From assembly GCA_031289815.1 (NCBI GenBank), contig JAITOS010000084.1:1-14085 (forward strand): a stretch of 14,085 nucleotides of DNA. Reading direction: 5' to 3'. The notes below the pieces were generated by a model that did no database searches, had not been told where the DNA came from, and worked only from the letters and a program-made list of their open reading frames with translations. The DNA comes from Peptococcaceae bacterium (GTDB lineage: Bacteria > Bacillota > Desulfitobacteriia > Desulfitobacteriales > Desulfitobacteriaceae). A program made the translations under genes and the position numbers. Below, one piece after another: positions 13,097 through 14,085 of the stretch. Every line of letters begins with the position of its first letter. Positions within the stretch are counted from its first letter, which is position 1.

Positions 13097-13622
13097 CAAA
13101 AACGGTCAAATCGTCGCCGCTTCGATTACGAATCTGGACTTGCACGACATTGCGCGGGCTTGCGCGACCTACGGCATCCGGCGCTATTATATCGTTCATC
13201 CGGCGGAGACGCAGCGCCTGCTGGCGGAGCGGATCATGTCTTTCTGGCAGGAGGGTTTCGGCAGTACCTACAATCCCGACCGCAAAGAGGCCTTCGCTCA
13301 CGTTCGTCTGGCTTCATCCCTGGAAGAAGTGACGCGGGAGATTGCCCTGGAAACGGGCGTCGCGCCTTTGACGGTCGGAACGGACGCCCGCCGCTATCCC
13401 CGTACCGTGAACTATGCGGCGTTGCGCCGGAAGCTGGAACAGGAAACGGGCGCCTATGTCTTGATATTTGGAACCGGCTGGGGTTTGCTGAAAGAAGAGA
13501 TGGCTAAAATGGATTTTATTCTGGAGCCTTTATACGGGCCTTCGGAATATAATCATTTATCCGTCCGCTCGGCGGTGTCGATTATCCTCGACCGCTTGCG
13601 GGGGCGTCAGAATGTAAAATGA
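13068..13622 (+). CDS. SPOUT-class RNA methyltransferase (PF09936-type), start uncertain
   Basis: This protein of at least 184 residues resembles the SAM-dependent RNA methyltransferase family often placed between trmD and rplS. Its signatures are VALIHAPVYNKNGQIVAASITNLDLHDIARACATYGI at the N-terminus and, at the C-terminal knot, LIFGTGWGLLKEE followed by LEPLYGPSEYNHLSVRSAVSIILDRL. The RNA substrate is unknown to me. GTG 13068 is given because it is the first ATG/GTG/TTG after the in-frame TGA at 13047-13049. It is probably not the true start. Family members begin a few residues earlier (here ILAEIY precedes), and the good Shine-Dalgarno GGAGGG (13039-13044) would place initiation at CTG 13053 (spacing 8) or ATT 13050 (spacing 5). 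It overlaps the trmD end by 29-47 bases depending on the start. Confidence 0.9.
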   Translation: MALIHAPVYNKNGQIVAASITNLDLHDIARACATYGIRRYYIVHPAETQRLLAERIMSFWQEGFGSTYNPDRKEAFAHVRLASSLEEVTREIALETGVAPLTVGTDARRYPRTVNYAALRRKLEQETGAYVLIFGTGWGLLKEEMAKMDFILEPLYGPSEYNHLSVRSAVSIILDRLRGRQNVK

Positions 13623-13627
13623 AACGC

Positions 13628-13657
13628 TTGCGCTTAACCGCCGATCTATGCTAATAT
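13628..13657 (+). promoter_or_regulatory. Promoter candidate for rplS
   Basis: An extended -10 (TGC-TAATAT, 13649-13657) is preceded at 18 bases by TTGCGC (13628-13633), a weak -35 that keeps the TTG core. The predicted start is near 13664, giving a leader of about 77 bases. The promoter begins 5 bases after the methyltransferase stop codon, and would give L19 its own expression control. Confidence 0.55.
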
Positions 13658-13661
13658 AGTA

Positions 13662-13740
13662 AGGTGTGAAAACGGGTGGTCCGCTAACTGCACCTGAAGT
13701 CAGTTATGAACGCCTAGGCAAGGAAGGAGGGAAACACAGG
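13662..13740 (+). promoter_or_regulatory. Candidate structured rplS leader (L19 autoregulation)
   Basis: TAACTG (13685-13690) pairs perfectly with CAGTTA (13701-13706). The loop contains CACCT (13691-13695), which can pair with AGGTG (13662-13666) or GGTG (13675-13678), forming a possible pseudoknot. A perfect palindrome GCCTAGGC (13712-13719) lies just before the Shine-Dalgarno AAGGAGG (13724-13730). Ribosomal-protein L19 leaders are known in Bacillota; I cannot confirm that this belongs to that family. Confidence 0.45.
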
Positions 13741-14082
13741 ATGGATTATATTCGTATCATTGAAGAAGAACAGATAAAAAAAGATATTCCTGACTTCCGC
13801 CCTGGAGATACGCTCCGAGTGCATGTAAAGGTCGTCGAAGGTACGCGGGAACGCATCCAGGCTTTTGAAGGCGTCGTCATCAGAATAAAAAACGAAGGGC
13901 TGCGGGAAACCTTTACGGTTCGCCGGGTCACCTACGGCGTGGGCGTCGAACGTATATTTCCGTTGCATTCTCCGCGTATAGACAAGATTGAAGTACTGCG
14001 CCGGGGACGGGTACGGCGCGCAAAACTCTATTACTTGCGAGACCGGTCCGGGAAGGCCGCCAGAATTCGAGATCGCCGCTAG
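13741..14082 (+). CDS. rplS: 50S ribosomal protein L19 (bL19)
   Basis: bL19 sits at the 30S-50S interface of the ribosome. The 113-residue protein matches the family: MDYIRIIEEEQIKKDIPDFRPGDTLRVHVKVVEG, RERIQAFEGVVIRIKNEG, the ETFTVRRVTYGVGVERIFPLHSP core and the terminal RRAKLYYLRDRSGKAARI. The ATG at 13741 has AAGGAGG (13724-13730) 10 bases upstream. The frame is open for 25 more codons back to a GTG at 13666, but that stretch has no similarity to L19 and contains the structured leader, so it is excluded. The TAG stop lies 3 bases from the window's end. It closes the part of the operon that can be seen; whether the operon continues is outside the window. Confidence 0.98.
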   Translation: MDYIRIIEEEQIKKDIPDFRPGDTLRVHVKVVEGTRERIQAFEGVVIRIKNEGLRETFTVRRVTYGVGVERIFPLHSPRIDKIEVLRRGRVRRAKLYYLRDRSGKAARIRDRR

Positions 14083-14085
14083 GCC

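Noticed and set aside
13666..13740. 25-codon N-terminal extension of L19 from GTG 13666
   Set aside because: The L19 start at MDYIRII is conserved, with a strong Shine-Dalgarno directly before it. The extension lies in the promoter/leader region.
1..14085. CRISPR array, prophage, integron or defence-system signature
   Set aside because: No regularly spaced repeats, integrase or transposase genes, attachment sites or defence-type proteins are visible.

Overview
The window is about 14 kb of mostly housekeeping DNA from an anaerobic member of the Bacillota, with moderately high GC content by eye. The best guess is a Negativicutes-type or related diderm/clostridial lineage. The clues are a ylxM-ffh-rpsP-khpA-rimM-trmD-(SPOUT methyltransferase)-rplS ribosome/SRP operon, a DUF3842 protein, a 'reverse' rubrerythrin and a HypF hydrogenase-maturation protein. 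The class-level placement is inference. Shine-Dalgarno sites are strong (AGGAGG type), and starts include GTG and TTG.

Layout. (1) Positions 1-1950 hold the C-terminal ~650 residues of HypF, cut by the window edge. Then come a decamer tandem repeat and a small DUF3842 protein (2073-2483). (2) Positions 2534-6010 run co-directionally: yebC, an unrecognised membrane-anchored 120-residue protein, then ruvC, ruvA and ruvB (Holliday-junction processing). ruvC and ruvA overlap by ATGA. A strong bidirectional terminator (6034-6077) closes the unit. (3) Positions 6100-8616 lie on the opposite strand: a reverse rubrerythrin (peroxide/oxygen defence) with its own promoter, and a methyl-accepting chemotaxis protein. 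(4) Positions 8617-9191 form a ~570-base stretch without genes. It holds a sigma-28-like promoter candidate facing the chemotaxis gene, several inverted repeats, and a near-consensus sigma-A promoter for the next operon. (5) Positions 9192-14082 carry the SRP/ribosome-biogenesis operon: ylxM, ffh, rpsP, khpA, rimM, trmD, a PF09936-type RNA methyltransferase and rplS. Internal punctuation includes a promoter candidate before rpsP, tandem hairpins between khpA and rimM, and a promoter plus structured leader before rplS.

How it works together. The right-hand operon couples co-translational protein targeting (YlxM, Ffh) with 30S maturation (S16, RimM, KhpA), tRNA m1G37 methylation (TrmD) and the 50S protein L19. 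The left block pairs recombination machinery with a YebC-family translation/regulatory factor. The inverted rubrerythrin/chemotaxis pair sits between two housekeeping operons and looks like an accessory insertion; a vestigial coupled start codon behind ruvB is consistent with a displaced downstream gene.

I found no clear new biological system. The points most worth checking are the start of the RNA methyltransferase (no standard start codon at a good SD distance, and an unusually long overlap with trmD), the long mcp leader with a sigma-28-like promoter, the rplS leader pseudoknot candidate, the khpA-rimM hairpins, the decamer repeat, and the unassigned membrane-anchored protein before ruvC.
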